Source: Candidatus Accumulibacter meliphilus (GTDB taxonomy: Bacteria; Pseudomonadota; Gammaproteobacteria; Burkholderiales; Rhodocyclaceae). Taken from it: a stretch of DNA of 33,412 nt. Positions 16,736-24,401 of the stretch are shown one piece after another (positions within the stretch are counted from its first letter, which is position 1; the number at the start of each line of letters is the position of its first letter). The notes beneath the pieces were generated by a model. That model ran no database searches and was not told the origin of the DNA. It saw only the letters and a list, made by a program, of their open reading frames with translations. The stretch covers positions 134,090 to 167,501 of the forward strand of contig QPGA01000003.1 in assembly GCA_003332265.1 (NCBI GenBank). The letters are read 5' to 3'. The translations under genes and the position numbers were made by a program.

Positions 16736-19134
16736 TGAACCGGGTACCGCTTGACAGGCTGCGCTGGCGCGATCACCGGGCGGCGCTATGGTGGCTGGGC
16801 CTGCTGTACCGGCGGCCGGAGCGGTTAATTCAGGCGCTCGATGGCTTGGCCAACCATTGGCAGCGCCTTGTCGTCGGCGCTCGGCTGATGCTGCACGTGC
16901 TGCCGTACACTCTGGCAATCAGCGTTGCGGGTCAGCTGGTTCTGATGGCTTTCAGCGCGAGCGCCCTTGATGCCGCCGCGTTGGCGAATGCCGCTGGGGA
17001 GCAAATCGACTTCGTGAGCGGGTTTCTAAGGGCGCTAGATATCGTAAGCAAAGGGATTGCAGCAGGGATCGTCCTAGGGGTCGCCATAGCGATTGTCGCA
17101 GGGATAACCGGAGGCGTCCCCGCAGGGACCGCCGCAGGGATCCTTTTCGGGATCGTAGGATGGATCTTTTTCGGGCTTGTAGGATGGCTCATTTTCGGGC
17201 TCGCCGTAGGGATCGCCGGAGTGATCGTCGGAGTGATCGTCGGAGTGATGATGATCACCATGGCGATCGCCGGAGGGATCATGGGAGTGATCCTCAGCGC
17301 AGGGAGTGCCGCCAGGAGCGTCAGAGGCAGTGGCTTCCTGATCGCCGTTGGGATCGCTGGTGGGATGGCCATTGGGATCGCCGTGGGGATCTCCGAAGGG
17401 AGCGCCCTCGGGATCGCCGCAGGGACGGTTTCGAGCGTGACGCTCTGGCGCGCCTACTACCACGCCTTCGCCTGGATCCTAGTCTGGCCCCGCGTCCATG
17501 GCGATTGGTACCCGTGGCATCCCGTCGCCTGGGACGATCTGTGCGGTCTGCCTTTCCCCGGACTCGACCGGCTCCTTGCCGCCTACGCTGACCACGACCG
17601 CGCCGCGTCGGAGGCCGAGATCGAGCGGCTGATCAGCAGCTACAGCTTCCGGAGCCAGCGCCACAACGCGCTGCGTGCACGCGCCAGGTTGGTCGCGCGC
17701 GACGCGGCGATCGCGCCAAGTCTGCGCCAAGCCGACGCCATCGTCGCTCGCCTGCCCGAAGGCAGCGACGGCTTCCTCGCCGAAACCGCCGCGGTCAAGG
17801 AATGGGTCGGCGAAATCGCCCTACTGCAGCGGCAGGTCGACATCGCCGACCGCCCGCTCTTCCGCGACCCGCTCGCCGAACTGCTGCTCGAAAAGGTCGA
17901 CCACTTCGCGCATCGCATCGCCGGATTGCACGAGCCATTGGCCAGCGAATTCCGCCAGGCGGCGACGAACTGGCTGGCGATCGCGCGCCGGCAGCGCGAG
18001 GAAGTCAGGCGTTGCCGCGATCGCGAACCGACCCCACAGGTCTTTCGTGCCGGCGATCCGGTGCGCCGCGAGCAGGAGGCTTTTGTTGCCCGCCTCGGAG
18101 TTTTCGGCGAGCTCGAACGTCAGGTGATGTTGAGCACCGGCTGCCCGGGAATCGTCCTCTACGGCCGGCGTCGTACCGGCAAGTCGACGGTGCTGCTCAA
18201 CCTGGGGGGCTTTCTGCCGGCCACGGTGTTGCCGGTCTGCCTGTCAATGCAGGACCCCAAGGCCTTTGCTTCGCTTGCGTCGTTGATCAGCTTGCTGATC
18301 ACCCGCATTCGCGAGGCGCTGGGCACAGTGGCGCCGCCAGTGCCAATAAGCGCCGAAGCGGTCGGCCTGGCCGAACTGTTCGCTTTTCTCGGGGAAGCGA
18401 ACCGGAGTCTGGAAAAGGACGACCGTCGCCTGCTGATCGGTCTGGACGAATACGAGATGATCGACGACAAGATCGGCCAGGGCGTCTTGCCGCAAGAGCT
18501 GCTCGACACCCTGCGGGAGTCGATTCAGTCGCACCGACAGATCACCTGGATTCTCGTCGGCAGCCACGAAATCACCGACCTGCGGCATGCCCCCTGGACC
18601 TCGTACCTGGTCAGCGCACGCACCATCGAACTGCCGCTGTTCTCGCGCGAGGAAACGACGCTGCTGCTCACCGATCCCCTGCAGCATTCGCGTTTCTGGC
18701 GCGAGAAAGACCGCCAGCGGCCGCGCTTTGCCAGCGCCTTCTGGGGCGAAGACGGCATCGAACGTATCCATGCCGAAGCCGGCGGCTGGCCGCACCTGGT
18801 GCAGCTGATCGCCGAAACGGCGATCGACCTGGTCAACGACAGCGGTCGCCGCGAGATCGGCGCCGCGCTCCTCGAACGTGCGCTGGAGCAGGCGATCGTC
18901 AAGGGGCATAACGTCCTTTATGAGTTGTCGCGGCGCGAGAGCCGGCTGCCGGGTGAATGGGAGTATCTGCGCGGCTTTGCGGGCAGCGAGCGTCAGCCGC
19001 CGCCGGCTGACCCCCGCGTGTGCGCCTCGCTACGCCGCCGTCTGCTGCTCGTCGAGAGCGCGGGGGAATGCGTCCTGCGCGTGCCGCTGATGCGCCGCTG
19101 GCTGATCGAGCGAGCCTGGCGGATTGAGGATTGA
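16735..19134 (+). CDS. Membrane-anchored P-loop ATPase (STAND/AAA-like) with Gly-rich repetitive transmembrane region
   Basis: 799 residues. An N-terminal cytosolic stretch (RLRWRDHRAALWWLGLLYRR) is followed by a hydrophobic segment (LPYTLAISVAGQLVLMAF). Residues about 100-235 are a long Gly/Ile/Val/Ala membrane region built of GIxxGI/V-like units. The segment HGDWYPWHPVAWDDLCGLPFPGLDRLL and a helical region follow. The ATPase core begins about residue 470: Walker A GRRRTGKST (477-485), Walker B LLIGLDEYE (Asp571, Glu572), the sensor-like ITWILVGSHEITD, then ELPLFSREET and a C-terminal helical/winged part (GGWPHLVQLIAETAIDLV). This layout resembles NTPases of bacterial conflict systems that couple sensing to a membrane effector. 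The start overlaps the TIR stop (TGATG at 16733-16737). The family is not one I can name, and the function is inferred. Confidence 0.8.
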   Translation: MNRVPLDRLRWRDHRAALWWLGLLYRRPERLIQALDGLANHWQRLVVGARLMLHVLPYTLAISVAGQLVLMAFSASALDAAALANAAGEQIDFVSGFLRALDIVSKGIAAGIVLGVAIAIVAGITGGVPAGTAAGILFGIVGWIFFGLVGWLIFGLAVGIAGVIVGVIVGVMMITMAIAGGIMGVILSAGSAARSVRGSGFLIAVGIAGGMAIGIAVGISEGSALGIAAGTVSSVTLWRAYYHAFAWILVWPRVHGDWYPWHPVAWDDLCGLPFPGLDRLLAAYADHDRAASEAEIERLISSYSFRSQRHNALRARARLVARDAAIAPSLRQADAIVARLPEGSDGFLAETAAVKEWVGEIALLQRQVDIADRPLFRDPLAELLLEKVDHFAHRIAGLHEPLASEFRQAATNWLAIARRQREEVRRCRDREPTPQVFRAGDPVRREQEAFVARLGVFGELERQVMLSTGCPGIVLYGRRRTGKSTVLLNLGGFLPATVLPVCLSMQDPKAFASLASLISLLITRIREALGTVAPPVPISAEAVGLAELFAFLGEANRSLEKDDRRLLIGLDEYEMIDDKIGQGVLPQELLDTLRESIQSHRQITWILVGSHEITDLRHAPWTSYLVSARTIELPLFSREETTLLLTDPLQHSRFWREKDRQRPRFASAFWGEDGIERIHAEAGGWPHLVQLIAETAIDLVNDSGRREIGAALLERALEQAIVKGHNVLYELSRRESRLPGEWEYLRGFAGSERQPPPADPRVCASLRRRLLLVESAGECVLRVPLMRRWLIERAWRIED
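17040..17430 (+). repeat. Degenerate 12/24-base coding repeats in the ATPase membrane region
   Basis: The membrane-coding stretch is internally repetitive. TTTCGGG recurs with an exact 24-base period at 17145, 17169 and 17193 within near-identical units. GGAGTGATCGTC is repeated at 17218 and 17230, with a variant at 17242. Glycine here is coded mostly by GGG and GGA and valine sometimes by GTA, while flanking genes favour GGC and GTG/GTC. The pattern suggests growth by local duplication of a short GIxxGIVG-type unit. Confidence 0.7.
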
Positions 19135-19359
19135 GCGCAGACCTCAGGTTTGCTGGCAGCTTTTTCCGGGCAGAGCGATCGCGGCTGCGGCTTCGCGAAT
19201 CTTCGCGAGTCGCTTGGCCAGGCTGGTGGCTGAGTTCAGAATAGACAAGGAGCGCCGCTAGCGCGACTACCGTGGCGCTGATCCACGTCGCCGGGTGCTT
19301 CAGCGGTCACGCGGCCTGAAGCAAGCTTGCTGATGCGCTTTCTTTCAAGGAGAAGAACG

Positions 19360-20700
19360 ATGCTACCGCTATGTTTCGTACTCATGCCTTTCGGCAAGAA
19401 ACCCATTCTTTCCGGGACCACGGTCGACTTTGACGCTGTCTACCACGACCTGATCGCCCCGGCGATAGAGGCGGTGGGCATGGAGGCGCTGCGTGCCGAC
19501 CAGGAGGTCAGCGGCGGGGTGATTCACAAGCCGATGTACGAGCGGCTGATTCTCTGCGACTTCGCCGTCGCCGACCTGACCGGAGCCAACGCCAATGTCT
19601 TCTATGAGCTTGGCTTGCGTCACGGCGTGCGCCCTGCGACCACCGTCCTGCTCTACGCGGGCAGCGAACGCATGCCGTTTGACGTCGCACCTTTGCGTGC
19701 CTTGCCCTACCAGTTGGGCGCGGATGGCAAGCCGACCGATGTCGAGGGCGCACGCCGGGCCTTGTCCAAGCTGCTCGCAACCGCCAGGGCTGCGCGGGGA
19801 GAAGAGAGTACCGACAGCCCGGTTTTCCAGTTGCTCGAGGGCTACACCGCGCCCGATATTGCCCGCCTGAAAACCGATGTCTTTCGGGATTGTGCGCACT
19901 ATGCGGTTGAGGCGCGCAAGCAGCTTGCCGACGCCCGGCGCGCCGGCAAGGACGCACTCAAGAAGGCGGCGGGTGAACTCGGCGAGGTGCAGGATCTCGA
20001 AGCGGGGGTGGTCATCGATCTCTTTCTGTCGTATCGCGCTCTCAGCGACTGGCAGGCAATGGTCGATCTGGCGGCGCAAATGTCGGCGCCGCTGGCGCGC
20101 AGCGTGCTGGTGCGCGAGCAACTGGGCTTTGCCCTCAATCGTCTCAAGCATCGCGACGAAGCCGAGGAGTTGCTGGTCGAGCTGATCAAGGAGCACGGGG
20201 CGAGCAGCGAAACCAATGGCTTGCTCGGGCGGGTGTACAAGGACCGCTGGGACGAGGCGCGTAACGCCAACGAACTGCTCAAAGCAAAGGGCGCGTTGAG
20301 CAAGGCGATCGACACCTACCTGAAGGGTTTCGAAGCCGACTGGCGCGACGCTTACCCGGGCATCAACGCGGTGACGCTGATGGAGCTGAAGAACCCGCCC
20401 GATCCGCGCCGGCTTGAGCTGCTGCCGGTGGTCAGCTATGCGGTCAAGCGACGCCTGGCGAAGGGCACTCCGGACTACTGGGACCATGCGACGCTGCTCG
20501 AACTGGCCGTCCTGCAAAAGGACGAAGAGGCGGCAATGGAGGCTGCCGGCAATGCGCTGGCCGCCGTTCGCGAATCGTGGGAGCCGGAAACGACGGCGCG
20601 CAACCTGGCCTTGATCCGCGCCGCGCGGGTGACGCGTGGCGATGAAGTCGCCTGGGCGGAAGTGATCGAGCAGGAACTCGACAAGCGCGCGGCCGGCTGA
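19360..20700 (+). CDS. Nucleoside deoxyribosyltransferase/TIR-like domain with a C-terminal TPR (DUF4071-like) region
   Basis: 446 residues. The first about 130 residues look like the nucleoside 2-deoxyribosyltransferase-like fold: LCFVLMPFGKKP, VYHDLIAPAIEAVGMEALRADQE, YERLILCDFAVADLTGANANVFYELGLRHG, where the Glu of FYELG is the predicted catalytic position. A helical remainder carries EQLGFALNRLKHRDEAEELLVELIKEHG, NGLLGRVYKDRWDEA, AIDTYLKGFEADWRDAYPGINAVTLMEL, matching the TRAF-binding/DUF4071 repeat region known from ASK1-type kinases and bacterial conflict proteins. AAGGAG at 19347-19352 supports ATG 19360. The gene follows the membrane ATPase after 225 noncoding bases holding only small inverted repeats (for example GCTTCAG/CTGAAGC at 19297-19322), so it may be transcribed with it. 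A nucleotide- or NAD-derived ligand role is inference. Confidence 0.82.
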   Translation: MLPLCFVLMPFGKKPILSGTTVDFDAVYHDLIAPAIEAVGMEALRADQEVSGGVIHKPMYERLILCDFAVADLTGANANVFYELGLRHGVRPATTVLLYAGSERMPFDVAPLRALPYQLGADGKPTDVEGARRALSKLLATARAARGEESTDSPVFQLLEGYTAPDIARLKTDVFRDCAHYAVEARKQLADARRAGKDALKKAAGELGEVQDLEAGVVIDLFLSYRALSDWQAMVDLAAQMSAPLARSVLVREQLGFALNRLKHRDEAEELLVELIKEHGASSETNGLLGRVYKDRWDEARNANELLKAKGALSKAIDTYLKGFEADWRDAYPGINAVTLMELKNPPDPRRLELLPVVSYAVKRRLAKGTPDYWDHATLLELAVLQKDEEAAMEAAGNALAAVRESWEPETTARNLALIRAARVTRGDEVAWAEVIEQELDKRAAG

Positions 20701-20784
20701 CAGGCGCGGTGGCGCTGGGCGGCGCTTCGCCATCCCCTTACCGTTGCTGCCGCTGCCGCTGTCGCGGCGTATCGCGGCTGGTGC

Positions 20785-21201
20785 CTACTTCTGCCCGGCG
20801 AGGGTCGCCATCGCGGCGGCGTGCGTCTTGTCCGCTGCCGCCTTGCGTGCGGCGACGTAGGTCTGCAGCGTGTCGTTGATCGACTGACCGGTCTTGCCAT
20901 AGGTATCGAGGGCCGCGAGCAGCTCAAGCTGGCTGGCCCTGATGTGGGCGGCGTCGTGCAGATGACCGGCGTAGCGTCGGCAGGCCGCAAAAATGGCCGT
21001 CGCATCTTCACCGCTGCGCTTGCTGACCTGCTCGAGCATTGCCCGCGTCCTGCTTACGGCCGGATCATGGGCGGCGACCGGGTGGTCGAGCGAGAGCGAA
21101 GTCATCTCCTGAGCGACCATCTCGGTCGACATCGCGGCGGCGCCGCTGCAGGTCATGGCGAGCAGCGAGATCAGGGACAGCAGGGCGAGAATTTGTTTCA
21201 T
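20785..21201 (-). CDS. Small secreted protein of unknown function
   Basis: 138 residues from ATG 21201. A clear signal peptide (KQILALLSLISLLAMTCSGAAA) precedes a mostly helical, soluble mature part with MLEQVSKRSGEDATAIFAACRRYAGHLHDAAHIRASQLELLAALDTYG and an Ala/Lys-rich end (AARKAAADKTHAAAMATLAGQK). The frame is open further upstream to 21282, but that would place a charged extension before the signal peptide. It starts 31 bases after the P-type ATPase stop, so it is probably the last gene of that operon. The next 84 bases (20701-20784) hold nothing recognisable. I do not recognise a family. Confidence 0.75.
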   Translation of the reverse strand: MKQILALLSLISLLAMTCSGAAAMSTEMVAQEMTSLSLDHPVAAHDPAVSRTRAMLEQVSKRSGEDATAIFAACRRYAGHLHDAAHIRASQLELLAALDTYGKTGQSINDTLQTYVAARKAAADKTHAAAMATLAGQK

Positions 21202-21232
21202 CGAGCGGTCGCTTTCAGGTGAGTTTCTGGCG

Positions 21233-23968
21233 TCACTTGGCTTGGCGACGTTCGCGCAGCCGTTTTTCGATGCCCACGACAATATAGGCGAGCAAGCCGA
21301 CCGCGGCTATTTCCAGCCATTGGCGAACGCCGATCGGCGCGGTGGCGAAGAGGCGGTTGAGCAGCGGCAGGTAGGTCAGCAGCGCCTGCAGCACGGCCAT
21401 GGTCAGCACACCGTACCAGATGGCCGGATTGGAAAACAGGCCGACGTGCAGCGCCGAGCGGGTCAGTGAGCGGCAGTTGAAGAGGTACATCGCTTCGACG
21501 ACGACGAAGACGTTGAGCGCGACGGTACGTGCTTCGGCGAGCGGATTGCCGAGCGACAGTTCGCGCAGGAAGAGGCCGAAGGCACCGGCGAGCAGCAGCA
21601 GGCTGACCAGCACGATCCGCCACACCAGCGCGCTGTCGAGAATCGGGGTCCCCGGCGGGCGCGGGGGGCGCTGCATGACATTCGCCTCGATTGGTTCGAA
21701 GGCCAGCATCAGACCGAGGAAAACGGCGGTGGTCATGTTGATCCAGAGAATCTGCAGCGGCGTGATCGGCAGCGTGGCGCCGGCGACGACCGCCGCCAGG
21801 ATCACCAGGCCCTCGCCGAAATTGGTGGGTAGCGTCCAGGTAATGAACTTGACCAGGTTGTCGTAGACGCCGCGCCCTTCCTCGACGGCTGCTTCGATGG
21901 CGGCAAAATCATCGTCGGTGAGCACCATGTCGGCGGCGTCCTTGGCCACTTCGGTGCCGGCCAGGCCCATGGCGATGCCGATGTCGGCCTGCTTCAGCGC
22001 CGGCGCATCGTTGACCCCGTCGCCGGTCATTGCCACCACCTCGCCATTGGCCTGCAGCGCCCTGACCAGGCGCAGCTTCTGCTCGGGTTCGACGCGCGCG
22101 AAGACGTTGACCTCGGTGGCCACCCGGCGCAGCTCCGGATCGTCGAAGGCCGCCAGTTCGACGCCGGTGAGGGCCGTCTCGCCGTCCTTGATGATGTCGA
22201 GTTTGCGGGCGATCGACAGCGCGGTGACGGCATGATCACCGGTGATCATTTTGACCGTGATGCCGGCGGCGTGACAGGTGGCCACCGCGGCGATCGCTTT
22301 CGGGCGCGGCGGGTCGATCATTCCGACCAGGCCGATGAACTCCAGGCCGGCATCGGCGCTGTGCTCGTCGAGCGCTGGCAGCGTGTTCGTGGTGGTGCTG
22401 GTGAGGCGTGCGATCGCCAGGACGCGCAGGCCTTCCCTGGCCATGGCGCGCGCGGCGTTCTCGATCGCCGCGATCTCCTCGGGGCGCAGCGCCACCGGCT
22501 GTCCGGAGGCGTCGAGCATCTGCTGCGCGCGCGGCAGCAACTGTTCGAGAGCCCCTTTGAAGTACGTCAGGCGCTGGCCTTCGATTTCGTGCGCCGTGGC
22601 CATGTACTGACGCGTCGAATCGAAGGGGATTTCGTCGCGGCGCGGGAAGCGCTTGTGCAGCGCCGCCTCGTCGAGACCGACTTTGCGGGCGACGACGATC
22701 AGCGCGCCTTCGGTCGGGTCGCCGACGATCGTCCATTGTTCGCCGTGTTCACGCGGCTCCTTGCCTTCGCTGCCTGCCTGTTCCTTGCTCAGCGCGGCAT
22801 CGTTGCACAGTACGCCAGCGAGCAGGCACTCGCGCAAGGCGCCGGCGATCTCACCGCCGTCGCCGACCTTGCCTTCGGGCGCGTAGCCGCTGCCGCTGAC
22901 CGTCGTCTGCACGCCGCCGGCGTAAAGCTCGCGGACGGTCATCTGGTTTTCGGTCAGGGTGCCGGTCTTGTCGGAACAGATGATCGTCGTGCTGCCCAGG
23001 GTTTCGACTGCCGGCAGCTTGCGGATGATTGCCCGCCGTTTGGCCATCCGCGCGACGCCGATGGCCAGGGTGATGGTCATCGCCGCCGGCAGCCCTTCGG
23101 GGATGGCGCCGACGGCCAGCGCGACGGCAGCCATGAACATTTCGAACGCCGACGAACCGCGCCACATGCCAACGATAAAAGTGAGTACCGCCAGCAGGCC
23201 GATGGCGATCAGCAGCCAGTTGCTGAAAACTGCCATCTTGCGCGTCAGTGGCGTCGTCAGGTCCGGTGCTTCGGCGATCAGTTGCGAGATGCGGCCGGTT
23301 TCCGTGCGGTCTCCGGTGTCGACCACCACTCCGGCGCCGCGGCCGGTGATCATCACCGTGCCGGCATAAGCCATGTTGCAGCGGTCGGCGAGCACGGTGG
23401 CTTCGGGGAGGACTTCGCCGTGCTTGGCGACCGCCGTCGATTCGCCGGTAAGTGCCGATTCGATGGCCTGCAAGTCCTTGGCGCGGAACAGACGCAGGTC
23501 GGCCGGTACCTTGTCGCCGGCCGCCAGCAACACCACATCGCCAGGAACCAGTTCGGTCGATGGCAGACGTTGCTTGCAGCCGTCGCGCAGGACGGTGACT
23601 TCGCTACTGACCGAGCGCGCCAGCGCCGCCAGCGCATCCTCGGCGCGGCCCTCCTGGATGAAGCCGATCACCGCGTTGATCAGGGTGACGCCAAAGATCA
23701 CTCCCGAATCGACCCATTCGCCGAGGACGGCAGTAACCACGCCGGCCACCAGTAGCACCAGCACCAGCGGCTGGACGAACTGCAGGGCGAAGCGCAGCAG
23801 TGCCCCCTTGCCTGGCTTTTGGGTAATCCGGTTCTCCCCATGCAGCGCGCGGCGGCTGAGAACTTCGCCAGCGGCGAGCCCCTCGTCGTAGCTCGCTTGC
23901 AAGCGCGTCGCCGCTTCGTCAGCGGCGATGAAATGCCAGGCGACCCGTTCCGGAGATCTCTCGTTCAC
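21233..23968 (-). CDS. P2-type cation-transporting ATPase
   Basis: 911-residue inner-membrane pump. Actuator motif TGES lies at 174-177, M4 AIPEGLP with Glu291, phosphorylation site DKTGT at 333-337. The nucleotide-binding region has AYFKG-type TYFKGALEQLL. The hinge motif GDGVNDAPALKQADIGIAMG is followed by M5 TNFGEG (Asn716, Glu719), M6 ending in NMTTAVFLGLMLAFEP, and further membrane segments. Compared with SERCA Ca2+-ATPase, the M4 Glu and M5 Asn/Glu ligands are kept. The M6 Asp (SERCA D800) is Ala748 here, so cation choice is uncertain; Ca2+, Na+ or another cation are all possible. Translation starts at GTG 23968, which overlaps the stop of a 32-residue ORF (GTGA); no independent strong ribosome binding site is seen. 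The next gene, on the same strand, encodes a small secreted protein. Confidence 0.92.
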   Translation of the reverse strand: MNERSPERVAWHFIAADEAATRLQASYDEGLAAGEVLSRRALHGENRITQKPGKGALLRFALQFVQPLVLVLLVAGVVTAVLGEWVDSGVIFGVTLINAVIGFIQEGRAEDALAALARSVSSEVTVLRDGCKQRLPSTELVPGDVVLLAAGDKVPADLRLFRAKDLQAIESALTGESTAVAKHGEVLPEATVLADRCNMAYAGTVMITGRGAGVVVDTGDRTETGRISQLIAEAPDLTTPLTRKMAVFSNWLLIAIGLLAVLTFIVGMWRGSSAFEMFMAAVALAVGAIPEGLPAAMTITLAIGVARMAKRRAIIRKLPAVETLGSTTIICSDKTGTLTENQMTVRELYAGGVQTTVSGSGYAPEGKVGDGGEIAGALRECLLAGVLCNDAALSKEQAGSEGKEPREHGEQWTIVGDPTEGALIVVARKVGLDEAALHKRFPRRDEIPFDSTRQYMATAHEIEGQRLTYFKGALEQLLPRAQQMLDASGQPVALRPEEIAAIENAARAMAREGLRVLAIARLTSTTTNTLPALDEHSADAGLEFIGLVGMIDPPRPKAIAAVATCHAAGITVKMITGDHAVTALSIARKLDIIKDGETALTGVELAAFDDPELRRVATEVNVFARVEPEQKLRLVRALQANGEVVAMTGDGVNDAPALKQADIGIAMGLAGTEVAKDAADMVLTDDDFAAIEAAVEEGRGVYDNLVKFITWTLPTNFGEGLVILAAVVAGATLPITPLQILWINMTTAVFLGLMLAFEPIEANVMQRPPRPPGTPILDSALVWRIVLVSLLLLAGAFGLFLRELSLGNPLAEARTVALNVFVVVEAMYLFNCRSLTRSALHVGLFSNPAIWYGVLTMAVLQALLTYLPLLNRLFATAPIGVRQWLEIAAVGLLAYIVVGIEKRLRERRQAK

Positions 23969-24063
23969 GGCCTTGGCCGCTCAGGGTGCGAGCGCTGATC
24001 GGCAGGGGCGATCAGCGTGGCGCCGAGTACTGTCGCCGCGGGTAGTCGATATCTGTCGTTCAT
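23965..24063 (-). CDS. Putative 32-residue leader peptide coupled to the P-type ATPase
   Basis: A small ORF (NDRYRLPAATVLGATLIAPADQ...) starts at ATG 24063 behind AAGGGGAAGAA and stops inside the GTGA that starts the ATPase. The overlap and the strong ribosome binding site, where the ATPase has little of its own, suggest that translation of this ORF feeds ribosomes to the pump gene. It has no domain. The short sequence means chance cannot be excluded. Confidence 0.45.
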   Translation of the reverse strand: MNDRYRLPAATVLGATLIAPADQRSHPERPRP

Positions 24064-24327
24064 TTCTTCCCCTTTGCCATGACCGCTGCGCGGGCTTCTG
24101 GTCGTGGCAACTGCCTTCTTCAGAATCGCGTTCAGGGCTATGCTGAAGATTATAAAGCAGCCCTGGACGCGTCGTCGCGGATGTCGCCTGGACAAGCCGG
24201 GGTGGCAATGCCGTTCGCGCATCTGTTCGCGCAGGTGGCTGAGCAGGTGTGGGTTGGTGCCGGGCGATAGTGTCGGAATATTTGACAGTGGCTAAGCGGG
24301 CGCTTCGACTATTTTTATAGGATACCC
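24064..24327. other. Noncoding spacer upstream of the P-type ATPase operon and the membrane-anchored protein gene
   Basis: No supportable gene. Two overlapping plus-strand ORFs of 63 residues have no family character. TTGACA occurs at 24281-24286 on the plus strand and TATTTTTATAGG near 24310-24321, but their spacing is longer than a normal promoter. The minus-strand promoter of the ATPase operon should lie near 24070-24150 and was not identified with confidence. Confidence 0.35.
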
Positions 24328-24350
24328 GGATTTAATGGCGTATTAAATCC
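24328..24350. promoter_or_regulatory. AT-rich perfect inverted repeat upstream of the membrane-anchored protein
   Basis: GGATTTAAT-GGCGT-ATTAAATCC: nine-base perfect arms around a five-base centre, in an otherwise GC-rich neighbourhood. It lies 52 bases upstream of ATG 24402, a typical operator or leader hairpin position. No T-run follows, so a terminator is unlikely. Confidence 0.5.
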
Positions 24351-24401
24351 CAGGCACAGTCATTGCTTAGGTTCTCTCCAATATTTCGGATCCTTGGCAA
24401 A

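Noticed and set aside
17040-17430. Possible CRISPR or minisatellite
   Set aside because: Repeats are in frame, short and degenerate, with no spacers; they encode a membrane segment.
22232-23755. 507-codon plus-strand ORF opposite the P-type ATPase
   Set aside because: Shadow of the ATPase; composition dominated by Arg, Gly and Asp with no motif.
24079-24295. Two overlapping 63-codon plus-strand ORFs before the membrane-anchored protein
   Set aside because: No ribosome binding site, no family match and mutually overlapping frames; treated as noncoding.
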